Origin: Agathobacter sp.
Lineage (GTDB): Bacteria; Bacillota; Clostridia; Lachnospirales; Lachnospiraceae
Length of the DNA stretch: 64,000 nt
Direction of reading: 5' to 3'
Assembly (NCBI GenBank): GCA_022772675.1
Contig: JALEZW010000055.1
Span: forward strand, 33,631 to 97,630
Below are positions 52,336 to 60,535 of this stretch, one piece after another. The translations under genes were made by a program, and so were the position numbers. The notes under the pieces are model-generated. The model had not been told where the DNA came from. It saw only the letters and a program-made list of their open reading frames with translations, and searched no databases. Every line of letters begins with the position of its first letter. The stretch's first letter is position 1.

Positions 52336-53370
52336 TTATTTTGCATTCATCTCTGCAATATCATAGATTAACTGCTTGGAATCTTCCCATCCCAGACATG
52401 GATCGGTGATAGATTTACCGTAAACATGGCTGCCAATGGACTGATTGCCTTCTTCGATGTAGCTTTCAATCATAAGACCCTTTACAAGAGTGCGGATTTC
52501 CGGAGAAAGCTGGCGGTTATGCATGACCTCTTTTGCGATACGAATCTGCTCCTTAAACTGTTTACCGGAGTTGGAATGGTTGGTATCGATGATAGCTGCC
52601 GGGTTGATAACATCCATCTTTTCATACATTTCATGGAGACGGATGAGATCTTCATAGTGATAGTTCTGGGTGGTATTTCCATGCTTGCTGACGGCACCCC
52701 GGAGCACTACGTGGGTCAGAGGATTTCCCGTTGTCTCCACTTCATAGCCACGATATACAAAATGGTGTGGATGCTGTGCTGCGTAAACGGAATTCAGCAT
52801 AACAGAGAAGTCGCCACTGGTGGGATTTTTCATACCGGATGCCACATCAAAACCACTGACAGTAAGACGATGCTGCTGATCCTCAACAGAGCGGGCACCG
52901 ATTGCCACGTAGGAGAGAAGATCCTCTACATAGCCCCAGTTTTCCGGGTAAAGCATCTCGTCCGCACAGGTCAGCCCACTTTCCTCGATGGCACGAATGT
53001 GCATTTTACGCATGGCAATCAGACCTTCAATCATATCCGGTGCCTTTTCCGGGTCCGGCTGGGAGGCGATACCTTTGTAACCCTCGCCGGTGGTACGCGG
53101 TTTATTGGTATAGATACGAGGAATCAGAATCACCTGATCCTTAACATCCTCCTGAATTTTGGTCAGGCGGCTGACATAATCGCAGACAGAATCCTCATTA
53201 TCTGCGGAACATGGTCCGATAATGACTAAAACACGGGAATCCTTTCCGGTGAGGACATCGGAAATCATGACATCCCTGCGCTTTTTTAATTCGCGAAGCT
53301 CCGGGGAAAGCGGGTACTCACGCTTGATATCAGCCGGAGTTGGTAATTGATTTAAAAATTCGAAACTCAT
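52336..53370 (-). CDS. aroF: 3-deoxy-7-phosphoheptulonate synthase, class I
   Basis: First enzyme of aromatic biosynthesis (PEP + erythrose 4-phosphate). 344 aa of the AroF/AroG/AroH class: LVIIGPCSADNEDSV, PRIYTNKPRTTGEGYKG, GARSVEDQQHRLTVSGFDVASGMKNPTSG and DTNHSNSGKQ. Feedback isotype (Phe, Tyr or Trp) cannot be assigned; the gene symbol is for the family. The last codons are followed by a short duplication of ATGCAAAATAA. Divergent from aroD. Confidence 0.93.
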   Translation of the reverse strand: MSFEFLNQLPTPADIKREYPLSPELRELKKRRDVMISDVLTGKDSRVLVIIGPCSADNEDSVCDYVSRLTKIQEDVKDQVILIPRIYTNKPRTTGEGYKGIASQPDPEKAPDMIEGLIAMRKMHIRAIEESGLTCADEMLYPENWGYVEDLLSYVAIGARSVEDQQHRLTVSGFDVASGMKNPTSGDFSVMLNSVYAAQHPHHFVYRGYEVETTGNPLTHVVLRGAVSKHGNTTQNYHYEDLIRLHEMYEKMDVINPAAIIDTNHSNSGKQFKEQIRIAKEVMHNRQLSPEIRTLVKGLMIESYIEEGNQSIGSHVYGKSITDPCLGWEDSKQLIYDIAEMNAK

Positions 53371-53416
53371 AATATAGATACTCCTTGATATTTGTCGAAA
53401 TTAACACACAAACCCT

Positions 53417-53445
53417 ATCTTAATAGAAAAAAAAGTAAATGTCAA
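53417..53445 (-). promoter_or_regulatory. Promoter for the DAHP synthase gene
   Basis: On the minus strand TTGACA (53445-53440) and TAAGAT (53422-53417) have 17-base spacing. A perfect TTGTCGAA (53392-53399, plus strand), identical to the Spo0A box, lies just after the expected transcript start. Confidence 0.55.
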
Positions 53446-53487
53446 TAAATGAGGAGTACTGTTTTCAGTGGATTGTGATAATTTTTC

Positions 53488-53516
53488 TTTCAATTGAGAT
53501 GCTTTACTGTTATAAT
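53488..53516 (+). promoter_or_regulatory. Promoter for aroD
   Basis: TTTCAA and a perfect TATAAT at 17-base spacing, 41 bp upstream of the start codon. Confidence 0.6.
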
Positions 53517-53556
53517 GGGAAAATGTGAATGCTTATGCAGAAGGAGGACACAAAAA

Positions 53557-54321
53557 ATGGAAGATCTTCTTTGTATCAAGGGAAAAGTAATCGGAAAAGG
53601 CAAACCTCTTGTTTGTGTTCCGGTAGTGGAGCAAACGAAAGAGAAAATTATTGAGGAAGCCGGCCGTCTTGCAGAACGTGGGACAGACATGATCGAATGG
53701 CGTGTTGATGCTTTTGATGAAGTAAATAGTTTAAATGCAATCCGTGAGGTGCTGGAGGAACTAAAAGCAGTGATCGGAGACAGCATTCTGATCTATACCT
53801 TCCGCTCCAAAAGCCAGGGGGGACTTTGCCAGTTACCTTCGGATGAAATCTATGATATCCATCAGGTTGGGGCGGAATCCGGTGTGGCAGATTTGATAGA
53901 TGTAGAGTACTTTGAATCCCAAAAACCCCAGAAAGAGATTATGAAGTTGAAACAGATGGGAGCCCATGTCATTGCATCCCATCATGATTTCCAGCAGACC
54001 CCGCCGCGGAATATAATGTGGATGCTGATGAATCAGATCAGAGAGAGCGGAGCAGATGTAGTGAAACTGGCAGTGATGCCTCAGTCCATGCAGGATGTGT
54101 TAAATCTTTTGGAAGAAACCAGTCATTTTCATCAGGAGTTTCCCGATCATCCGCTGATTACGATGTCCATGGGACCGAAAGGCTGTATTTCCCGTATTTC
54201 CGGAGAATTCTTTGGCTCCTGTGTCACCTTTGGTGCCGGGGAAAAAGCCAGTGCACCGGGACAGCTTCCAGTGGATGAGCTGGAAACCATGCTTGGAATT
54301 TTACATAAAAGTGTGGATTGA
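53557..54321 (+). CDS. aroD: 3-dehydroquinate dehydratase, type I
   Basis: Shikimate-pathway Schiff-base dehydratase. Start ATG 53557 follows AAGGAGG; the ORF-track start 53494 precedes the promoter -10. 254 aa. Conserved: DMIEWRVDAFDE, TFRSKSQGG, the ASHHDFQQTP histidine and the Schiff-base lysine in ADVVKLAVMP. Divergent from the DAHP synthase, giving a small aromatic-synthesis locus. Confidence 0.95.
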   Translation: MEDLLCIKGKVIGKGKPLVCVPVVEQTKEKIIEEAGRLAERGTDMIEWRVDAFDEVNSLNAIREVLEELKAVIGDSILIYTFRSKSQGGLCQLPSDEIYDIHQVGAESGVADLIDVEYFESQKPQKEIMKLKQMGAHVIASHHDFQQTPPRNIMWMLMNQIRESGADVVKLAVMPQSMQDVLNLLEETSHFHQEFPDHPLITMSMGPKGCISRISGEFFGSCVTFGAGEKASAPGQLPVDELETMLGILHKSVD

Positions 54322-54346
54322 CTCATAAATGGAAGTATGATATAGT
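54318..54346 (+). promoter_or_regulatory. Promoter for tRNA-Arg
   Basis: TTGACT (overlapping the aroD stop codon) and TATAGT with 17-base spacing, 32 bp before the tRNA. Confidence 0.65.
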
Positions 54347-54350
54347 ATAT

Positions 54351-54375
54351 AAGCATGCAAAGTGTGCGTGCTTTT
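54351..54375 (+). terminator. Hairpin between aroD and tRNA-Arg
   Basis: AAGCATGCA and TGCGTGCTT (one G-T) with a 5-base loop and four T. May terminate aroD or act in 5' processing of the tRNA. Confidence 0.45.
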
Positions 54376-54377
54376 GA

Positions 54378-54449
54378 GCAGCCGTAGTATAATGGATAGA
54401 ACGTAGGACTCCGACTCCTGAGATGCGGGTTCGATTCCCGCCGGGTGCA
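54378..54449 (+). tRNA. tRNA-Arg (anticodon CCG)
   Basis: Cloverleaf recognisable: acceptor GCAGCCG with CGGGTGC, anticodon stem TAGGA/TCCTG with loop CTCCGAC (anticodon CCG, reads CGG), T arm GCGGG-TTCGATT-CCCGC, discriminator A. CCA is not encoded (CTA follows). Base pair 4:69 of the acceptor is a G-G mismatch; the rest of the stem pairs. Confidence 0.88.
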
Positions 54450-54755
54450 CTATCGTCATAAGGAGGGATCCATCGTAGATGGGAGGATTTCTTGTGACTA
54501 GGGCAGATTACATTTTGTTATCGTGAAAATGCAGTAGAATCAATGGTTTCACAGAACCAATAAAACAAATGATCTGATTACTTGTGATTACTCAAACAAA
54601 ATTACACAGGAAAGGAGAAATCCTGCACGTATGCTATCTAGATGAATCGACCATGAATCGGTTTATTTTTTTTGCAAATTTTAGAAAAACCTTTCACTGG
54701 ACGAACGGATTGATATGTGGTATGATAAGACAAGTATTTGTATAGGAGGTTTATG
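54450..54755 (+). other. 306-bp intergenic region after tRNA-Arg
   Basis: No convincing gene. A possible promoter for the next gene (TGGACG at 54698, TATGAT at 54721, 17-base spacing) is the only supported site. ATGAATCG occurs twice as a short direct repeat near 54641 and 54652. No copy of the tRNA 3' end, so no evidence of an integration site. Confidence 0.5.
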
Positions 54756-55883
54756 ATGCAGAACGAACAAGATAATAAGTTTATGGACTTTTTTACGAAG
54801 TATAAGAAGTATATAGCAGCGGCAGTGGTTCTGCTGTTTTTTATACTCATATTGATAAAATGTACCGGAACAGAGAAAAAGGATGAAAAAAAACCGGATA
54901 CACAGCAAAACTCAGAGGCAGTAACACAGACAACGGAATATGAGCAGGTAGGAAAGCTTGCAAAGGATGCGGATCAGGAGCTGGTTACTCTGATGGATAA
55001 TTACTACGCAGCATATGCTGCAGGGGATATAGAAACCTTAGAGATGCTGGCACAGCCCCTCAGTGATAATGAGAAAGATTATATTGAGACCTTTTCTGCG
55101 TATTATGAGGATTATCAGAATATTACCTGCTATTCTGCGAAAGGGGCAACGGATGATTCCTACATGGTATCTGTGTGCTATGACCTGAAATTCAAGGATG
55201 TGGATACTGCAGCACCGGGAATGGATTTCTTCTACGTTGAGAGGGATGGAAAGGGAAATCTGGTTATCAATAATATCTATTCCTCATATAATTTCACATT
55301 CCTGGATCAGGATCTGGATGCAAATCTGTATTCGCTGATTCTTGCCTATGAGAAGAGTGACGAGGTTGTGAAACTGCAGAATGATGTGCAGAGCCGGTAT
55401 GATGAGGCAGTTAAGAGCGATGAAAAGCTTGCCAATATGGTAGGGGGAACACTCCGTGAGGCCATGGCAAAATGGCAGAAGAATGTTGCTTCGGCGGCAG
55501 AGACACAGACGACTGAAACTCAGGCAGGTGAGACTCAGCCAACTGAAACTCAGGCAAGTGAGACTCAGACAACTGAGCCACAGACCGCTGAGACCGGGAA
55601 AGATGACGCTGAGAAGAAGGATACAGAAACGGAAGATTCTAAGAAAGAAGACACCGCAAAGGATGATTCATCTAAGGAAGATAAAACGAAAGAAACAGGA
55701 ACTGTCAAGACAAAGGATATCTGTAATGTCAGAAAGTCACCCAGCACCGATGGTGAACTTTTGGGCAAAGTTGATATTGATGTTAAGCTGAAAAAGCTGG
55801 GAACCAAGGGAGACTGGACCAAAGTTAAATTCCAGGGACAGACCGGATATATTAAGAGCGATCTGCTTAAGACCGTAAAGTGA
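54756..55883 (+). CDS. Surface protein with C-terminal SH3b domain
   Basis: 375 aa from the second of two adjacent ATGs (best spacing from AGGAGG). N-terminal membrane anchor (YIAAAVVLLFFILILIKC, about residues 18-37), an extracytoplasmic alpha/beta domain (LVTLMDNYYAAYAAGDIETLEMLAQPLSDNE to about 220, NTF2-like in feel), a Thr/Glu/Gln repeat and Lys/Asp-rich linker (about 245-320), then a bacterial SH3 domain (DICNVRKSPSTDGELLGKVD; GDWTKVKFQGQTGYIKSDLL) that probably binds the cell wall. Own terminator. Confidence 0.85.
   Translation: MQNEQDNKFMDFFTKYKKYIAAAVVLLFFILILIKCTGTEKKDEKKPDTQQNSEAVTQTTEYEQVGKLAKDADQELVTLMDNYYAAYAAGDIETLEMLAQPLSDNEKDYIETFSAYYEDYQNITCYSAKGATDDSYMVSVCYDLKFKDVDTAAPGMDFFYVERDGKGNLVINNIYSSYNFTFLDQDLDANLYSLILAYEKSDEVVKLQNDVQSRYDEAVKSDEKLANMVGGTLREAMAKWQKNVASAAETQTTETQAGETQPTETQASETQTTEPQTAETGKDDAEKKDTETEDSKKEDTAKDDSSKEDKTKETGTVKTKDICNVRKSPSTDGELLGKVDIDVKLKKLGTKGDWTKVKFQGQTGYIKSDLLKTVK
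55501..55595 (+). repeat. Imperfect 15-bp tandem repeat in the SH3b gene
   Basis: Units like ACTGAAACTCAGGCA encode a TETQA/GETQP/SETQT linker between the folded domains. Likely to vary in copy number between strains. Confidence 0.7.
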
Positions 55884-55896
55884 AAAAGTTGACAGG

Positions 55897-55928
55897 CCGC
55901 GGAGACTGGTAAGGTCTCCGCGCTTTTT
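55897..55928 (+). terminator. Terminator after the SH3b gene
   Basis: CGCGGAGAC and GTCTCCGCG pair perfectly with a 7-base loop and five T. Confidence 0.92.
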
Positions 55929-55960
55929 CAATTGAAAATACGGGAATTAAAGGAGTTATT

Positions 55961-56719
55961 GTGGAAGTCAGAATCAACAAATTTTTGAGTGAGGCAGGGG
56001 TGTGCTCCCGGCGTGAAGCAGACCGTCAGATAGAGGCCGGAAATGTGACCATAGATGGAAGAACAGCCCAAATGGGAGATAAGGTTATGGAAGAACAGGT
56101 GGTCTGTTTTCAGGGAAAACCGGTGAAGAAGGAAGAAGAAATGATTCTGATTGCTTTCCATAAACCGGCCGGAATCGTGTGTACAGCAGAAAAAAGAGAA
56201 AAGAATAATGTGATTGACTATCTGAACTATCCGAAGCGGATTTATCCGGTTGGAAGATTAGATAAGGATTCCGAAGGTCTTTTACTATTGACCAATAACG
56301 GGGACATGGTCAATAAGATCATGCGTGCCGGAAATATGCATGAAAAGGAATATATTGTCACCGTCAATAAACCGGTTACGGATTCCTTTCTCCGTGGACT
56401 TGCAGGCGGGGTTCCGTTGGTGGAACTCGGTGTGACAACGCGGAAATGCAGGGTAGAAAGAATTGGAAAAAAACAATTTCGAATTATCCTTACCCAGGGA
56501 TTAAACCGGCAGATCAGACGGATGTGTGAATATTTTGGATACCGGGTACAGAAACTGGTTCGTGTAAGAATTATGAATATCCGCCTGGGAGATTTAGAAT
56601 GTGGAAAGTATCGTGATGTGACACCGGAGGAATACCGGAAATTACTGGAGCTTACAGCAGATTCCAGTAACGCACCGATGAAAGAGAGAAGACATGGATA
56701 CAGAAAAACAACGAATTGA
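55961..56719 (+). CDS. rluF: 23S rRNA pseudouridine synthase, RluF-like
   Basis: 252 aa, GTG start after AAGGAG. N-terminal S4 RNA-binding domain (VRINKFLSEAGVCSRREADRQI), catalytic aspartate motif PVGRLDKDSEGLLLLTNNG and the RluF/RsuA signature LNRQIRRMCEYFGYRVQKLVRVRIMNI. The C-terminal wording is closest to RluF (23S U2604 type) from memory. It overlaps ligA by 26 bp. Confidence 0.85.
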   Translation: MEVRINKFLSEAGVCSRREADRQIEAGNVTIDGRTAQMGDKVMEEQVVCFQGKPVKKEEEMILIAFHKPAGIVCTAEKREKNNVIDYLNYPKRIYPVGRLDKDSEGLLLLTNNGDMVNKIMRAGNMHEKEYIVTVNKPVTDSFLRGLAGGVPLVELGVTTRKCRVERIGKKQFRIILTQGLNRQIRRMCEYFGYRVQKLVRVRIMNIRLGDLECGKYRDVTPEEYRKLLELTADSSNAPMKERRHGYRKTTN

Positions 56720-58667
56720 AATGCTGGTAAAACAGCTTAATGCTGCATCAGCTGCATATTATAACGGTCAGGATGAAATCATGTCAAACTATGAGTGGGA
56801 CGCACTGTTTGATGAACTGACGGAACTGGAAAAAAGATCAGGGTATGTCCTGCCGGACAGCCCAACGCAGAATGCCGGATTTAAGGAGAGTGGAAGCGGA
56901 CAGAAGGAAGCACATGAATATCCGGCACTTTCCCTTGCAAAGACAAAACAGGTCAGTGAGCTGCAGGCATGGGCAGGAAACCGTTCCATCTGGCTTTCCT
57001 GGAAACTGGACGGACTCACACTGGTTCTGACCTATGACGGGGGAATTCTGACGAAAATACTGACCCGGGGAAATGGAAGTGTGGGAACTAATATCACATT
57101 TTTAAAGAGTGCAATCGGTGGTTTCCCACAGAAGATCAGTTACAAGGGACATATGGTGGTGCGTGGGGAAGCTGCGATTTCCTATACGGATTTTGCACAG
57201 ATCAATGATATGATCGAGGATGATGACGAGAAATATGCCAATCCGAGAAATCTGGCCTCCGGCACTTTAAACCTGGAGGATCCGGCGGAGGTAAAATCAC
57301 GCCACGTGGTCTTTCATGCATTTACCCTGGTTCACATGGATGAACCCATGGTATCCTGGGGAGAGCGAATGAACTTTCTGGAAAAAGAGGGCTTTACTGT
57401 GGTGGACAGAGAGGCAGTTACTGCAGAAACGCTTCCGGAGGCTGTAGAGAGATGGACAAAGCGTGTGGAAATGGGACAGATGGATATCCCGGTAGATGGC
57501 CTTGTTATCTGCTATGATGATACGGATTATGCAGCATCCGGCAGTGTGACCGGACATCATGCCACAAGAGCCGGTTTTGCCTTCAAGTGGCAGGATGAGG
57601 CAGTAGATACGAAACTGGATCATATTGAATGGTCCTGTGCGGTATCCACAATTTCCCCGGTAGCTGTATTTGAGCCGGTACAGATTGAGGGGACAACTGT
57701 TTCCCGGGCATCCCTGTGTAATATCAGTGAAATTGAGCGGCTTGGAATCGGGAAAAATTGTACACTTTCCGTGATAAAAGCAAATAAAATCATTCCAAAG
57801 TGTATAGCGGTAAGGGATGCGGTGGGAGAAGTAGAAATTCCAAAAGAGTGTCCGGTCTGCCATGCACCTACGGAAATTCATGTCAGTCCAAACAGCGGAA
57901 CCCGGACACTGCACTGTACAAACCCGGAATGTACGGCAAAAAATGTTAAGAAATTTACCCGTTTTGTCAGCAAGTGGGGGATGGATATTGATGGCTTATC
58001 CATCCAGACCATGCTTCGCTTTATCAATGCCGGTTACATTCACGAGTTTGCAGATATTTATCATCTGCGGGATCATTTTTCTGAAATTAGCGGAATGGAT
58101 GGGTTTGGAGAAAAGTCTGTGGCAAATATGGATCAGTCCATTGAAAAAAGCAGGCAGGTGCATCCGGTGAATTTTATCTTTGCACTCTGTATCCCATTAA
58201 TTGGTGTGGATGCGGGAAAGAAAATTGTAGCATCCATCGGATTTGACGGCTTTTTAAAGAGAATGGAAGAGGGCGAAGGCTTTGAGGATATAGAGGGAAT
58301 CGGTGCAGAGCGTTCTAATTCCATTTTATCCTGGTACGGGAAAGAAAAAAACAGGAACGGACTTATGGAACTGCTTAAGGAAGTATCGGTAGAACATGTG
58401 GAGCGTAAAGATACATCGGAAGGAAGGTGTGCAGGGCTTAGCTTTGTCATAACCGGAGATGTACATCACTATAAAAACCGTGATGAATTTAAGGCCTATG
58501 TAGAAAGCCAGGGCGGAAAGGTGACCGGAAGCGTTTCGAAAAAAACGGCATATCTCGTCAATAATGACTTAGAATCCGCGTCATCTAAAAACCGTAAGGC
58601 AAAAGAACTGGGAATCCCGATTATTTCAGAGGATATGTTTATAGAAAAGTTCGGAGGAGGAATTTAA
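56694..58667 (+). CDS. ligA: NAD-dependent DNA ligase
   Basis: 657 aa. NAD-binding Ia domain (AYYNGQDEIMSNYEWDALFDEL), adenylation lysine K104 in WKLDGL, KYANPRNLASGTLNLED, OB fold, four-cysteine zinc finger (CPVCHAP ... HCTNPEC), helix-hairpin-helix region and a C-terminal BRCT domain (GLSFVITGDVHHYKNRDEFKAYVE). Sequence is fairly divergent from the E. coli type but all catalytic parts are present. metA begins one base after the stop. Confidence 0.95.
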   Translation: MDTEKQRIEMLVKQLNAASAAYYNGQDEIMSNYEWDALFDELTELEKRSGYVLPDSPTQNAGFKESGSGQKEAHEYPALSLAKTKQVSELQAWAGNRSIWLSWKLDGLTLVLTYDGGILTKILTRGNGSVGTNITFLKSAIGGFPQKISYKGHMVVRGEAAISYTDFAQINDMIEDDDEKYANPRNLASGTLNLEDPAEVKSRHVVFHAFTLVHMDEPMVSWGERMNFLEKEGFTVVDREAVTAETLPEAVERWTKRVEMGQMDIPVDGLVICYDDTDYAASGSVTGHHATRAGFAFKWQDEAVDTKLDHIEWSCAVSTISPVAVFEPVQIEGTTVSRASLCNISEIERLGIGKNCTLSVIKANKIIPKCIAVRDAVGEVEIPKECPVCHAPTEIHVSPNSGTRTLHCTNPECTAKNVKKFTRFVSKWGMDIDGLSIQTMLRFINAGYIHEFADIYHLRDHFSEISGMDGFGEKSVANMDQSIEKSRQVHPVNFIFALCIPLIGVDAGKKIVASIGFDGFLKRMEEGEGFEDIEGIGAERSNSILSWYGKEKNRNGLMELLKEVSVEHVERKDTSEGRCAGLSFVITGDVHHYKNRDEFKAYVESQGGKVTGSVSKKTAYLVNNDLESASSKNRKAKELGIPIISEDMFIEKFGGGI

Positions 58668-59600
58668 ATGCCAATCAAAACACAGAGTGATCTCCCCGCA
58701 AAGGAGATTTTAGAGAGAGAAAATATATTTGTGATGGATGAAAACCGCGCAATGCATCAGGACATTCGTCCAATTAAGATTATGATCATGAATCTGATGC
58801 CCCTTAAGGAGGATACGGAGCTGCAGATTCTGCGGTCATTGTCCAACACGCCGCTGCAGGTTGATGTATCCTTTATGGCACCGGTGTCCCACCTGCCTAC
58901 GCATACCTCCATCAGTCATCTCAATCAATTTTATCAGACCTTTGATGAAATCAAAAATGAATATTATGACGGGCTGATCATTACCGGTGCGCCTGTAGAA
59001 CTGATGGAGTATGAGGAAGTGGACTATTGGCGGGAAATCTGTGAGCTGATGGAATGGTCAAAAAAGCATGTAACTTCCACCCTTCATCTGTGCTGGGGGG
59101 CTCAGGCGGGATTGTACTATCATTACGGAATTCCCAAGTATACGCTGGACAAAAAAAAGTTCGGAGTGTTCCGCCACCACGTCATGAACCGGAAGATTCC
59201 CCTGGTCCGCGGATTTGACGACTATTTTTATGCCCCGCATTCCCGCCATACCGAGGTACGGAAAGAAGATATCTTAAAGCATGAGGATCTGACCATTCTT
59301 GCGGAATCTGAGGAGGCAGGGGTTTCCCTTGTGATCAATCAGGACGGAAGCCAGATTTTCGTGATGGGACATCCGGAATATGACCGTCTGACCCTGGATA
59401 AGGAATATAAGCGTGACAGGGAAAAAGGACTTCCCATTGAACTGCCCTGCAATTATTATCCGGATGATGATCCGGGAAAACGGCCGATGCTGCAGTGGAG
59501 ATCCCATGGGAACATCATGTATGCCAACTGGCTGAATTATTACGTATACCAGCAGACGCCCTATGAGTTTGTCAATACTGCGGAGATTATCGGGAAATAG
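58668..59600 (+). CDS. metA: Homoserine O-acetyltransferase (MetA family)
   Basis: Methionine-pathway acyltransferase, 310 aa. Catalytic cysteine in [12 protein letters not shown] (near residue 142), catalytic histidine in HSRHTEV, glutamate in MGHPEYD. The specificity loop reads TGAPVE; glutamate at this position marks acetyl-CoA use in Bacillus MetA, whereas E. coli (succinyl) has glycine. Thus acetylation is inferred. No S-box riboswitch is present; the gene is directly behind ligA. Confidence 0.93.
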   Translation: MPIKTQSDLPAKEILERENIFVMDENRAMHQDIRPIKIMIMNLMPLKEDTELQILRSLSNTPLQVDVSFMAPVSHLPTHTSISHLNQFYQTFDEIKNEYYDGLIITGAPVELMEYEEVDYWREICELMEWSKKHVTSTLHLCWGAQAGLYYHYGIPKYTLDKKKFGVFRHHVMNRKIPLVRGFDDYFYAPHSRHTEVRKEDILKHEDLTILAESEEAGVSLVINQDGSQIFVMGHPEYDRLTLDKEYKRDREKGLPIELPCNYYPDDDPGKRPMLQWRSHGNIMYANWLNYYVYQQTPYEFVNTAEIIGK

Positions 59601-59730
59601 CAGGAAAATTATAATCTGGTCTATGCGGGAAATCTGGAGAAATCGTGTTGCTGCATGAGCGAGGGGAGTACAGTGCACATTTCGTGGATTCCTTCGGATT
59701 TACCGGGGTGCCGAAATTTGCAAGAGCTCT

Positions 59731-59779
59731 TTTCCTGCAAGTAGGATAAGAGTTCTGACCTTTTGACCCTTGTATCATA
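59731..59779 (+). repeat. Copy of the GGGTCAAAAGG repeat downstream of metA
   Basis: Matches the right end of the 258-bp element near sigG: AGAGCTCTT, CCTGCAAG, then GAGTTCTGACC, TTTTGACCC and TTGTATCAT. The inner stem-loop is kept with compensating changes. The left half is not recognisable except for scattered similarity. Confidence 0.7.
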
Positions 59780-59791
59780 TTATAGGAAAAA

Positions 59792-59825
59792 TCCCACTCA
59801 GCCATGTGGGTGTAACTGAGTGGGA
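59792..59825 (-). terminator. Terminator of the HicB-like gene
   Basis: TCCCACTCAG and CTGAGTGGGA form a perfect 10-bp stem; on the minus strand it is followed by TTTTT, 8 bp past the gene's stop. Confidence 0.85.
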
Positions 59826-59832
59826 GAACTGT

Positions 59833-60180
59833 CTAAATAATAATTCGTGCAGCCGGAGAATCCTCTAAAGTATCTTCGATGTACTTGTTTATAGACATTT
59901 GATGGGCTGTTGCATAAATAAACAGCTTTTTGTGAAGTTCAGGAGAAAGGCGAATGTTGAAGCTGCCCTTAAATGCAACTTCTGGCTTTTTGCCCTCTGA
60001 CTTACAGGTTTCCAGATAGTCGTCAACAGCACCGTGGAAGTCATCCAGAAGCTCTTTGGCATTTTCGCCTTCATAAGAAATCAGAGAACGAATCCCCATG
60101 ACTTTACCGTAGAAAATGCCATCTGCTTCAGAAAACTCAACGTTTCCGACATAACCTTTGTATTGGATAGTGTTATTCAT
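59833..60180 (-). CDS. HicB family protein (orphan antitoxin-like)
   Basis: 115 aa from ATG 60180 with AGGAGG upstream; the longer track ORF is noise. N-terminal HicB fold (YKGYVGNVEFSEADGIFYGKVMGI, ELLDDFHGAVDDYLETC) and C-terminal ribbon-helix-helix (FNIRLSPELHKKLFIYATAHQMSINKYIEDTLE). Typical HicB antitoxins are paired with a HicA mRNA interferase; no HicA-like ORF is seen on either side. May be a solitary regulator. Confidence 0.88.
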   Translation of the reverse strand: MNNTIQYKGYVGNVEFSEADGIFYGKVMGIRSLISYEGENAKELLDDFHGAVDDYLETCKSEGKKPEVAFKGSFNIRLSPELHKKLFIYATAHQMSINKYIEDTLEDSPAARIII

Positions 60181-60535
60181 ATAAGACCCTCCTGTTCCAA
60201 AATCGCTATCAGTTGTTTGAAGTGGAATGGAAGAACGAGATTCTGAACAATTTAGGTTCAAATTAAAAGCTGAACATAAAACATGAGAATAAATGATCCA
60301 TAAAGTTGTATGAATTAATAACTCACAATTATTCCTCAAAATCTTGAAAATCTAAAAAAAATAGCATATACTATTATTGTACGAAAGAAGAGTTTATGAT
60401 GCAGGTGTCAAAAGAAATTTCAACTCTCGTAGTATGTACAAAAAGGGTATTTCCCTAAAAATAATCAGAGATGCCTAGACGCTTTCCCTGTTTATATGGA
60501 TGATATAAATAAAACAAGGAAAGAGAGGAGAGTAT
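60181..60535. promoter_or_regulatory. Divergent intergenic region hicB-like / nuclease gene, with + strand promoter
   Basis: TTGAAA (60344-60349) and TATACT (60367-60372) at 17-base spacing point to the nuclease gene, leaving a leader of about 155 bases. Within the leader CTTTCC-TGTTT near 60481 can pair with AAACA-GGAAAG near 60513, just upstream of the ribosome site. A 20-codon ORF (MMQVSKE...) is present but unsupported. Confidence 0.5.

Noticed and set aside
54480-54527. 15-codon ORF after tRNA-Arg
   Set aside because: Too short, no conservation evidence and composition typical of non-coding DNA.
58600-58667. S-box riboswitch for metA
   Set aside because: metA starts one base after the ligA stop; there is no room and no S-box motif.
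60397-60459. 20-codon ORF MMQVSKE... in the leader of the PD-(D/E)XK gene
   Set aside because: Weak ribosome site and no coding signal; could be a leader peptide but nothing supports it.
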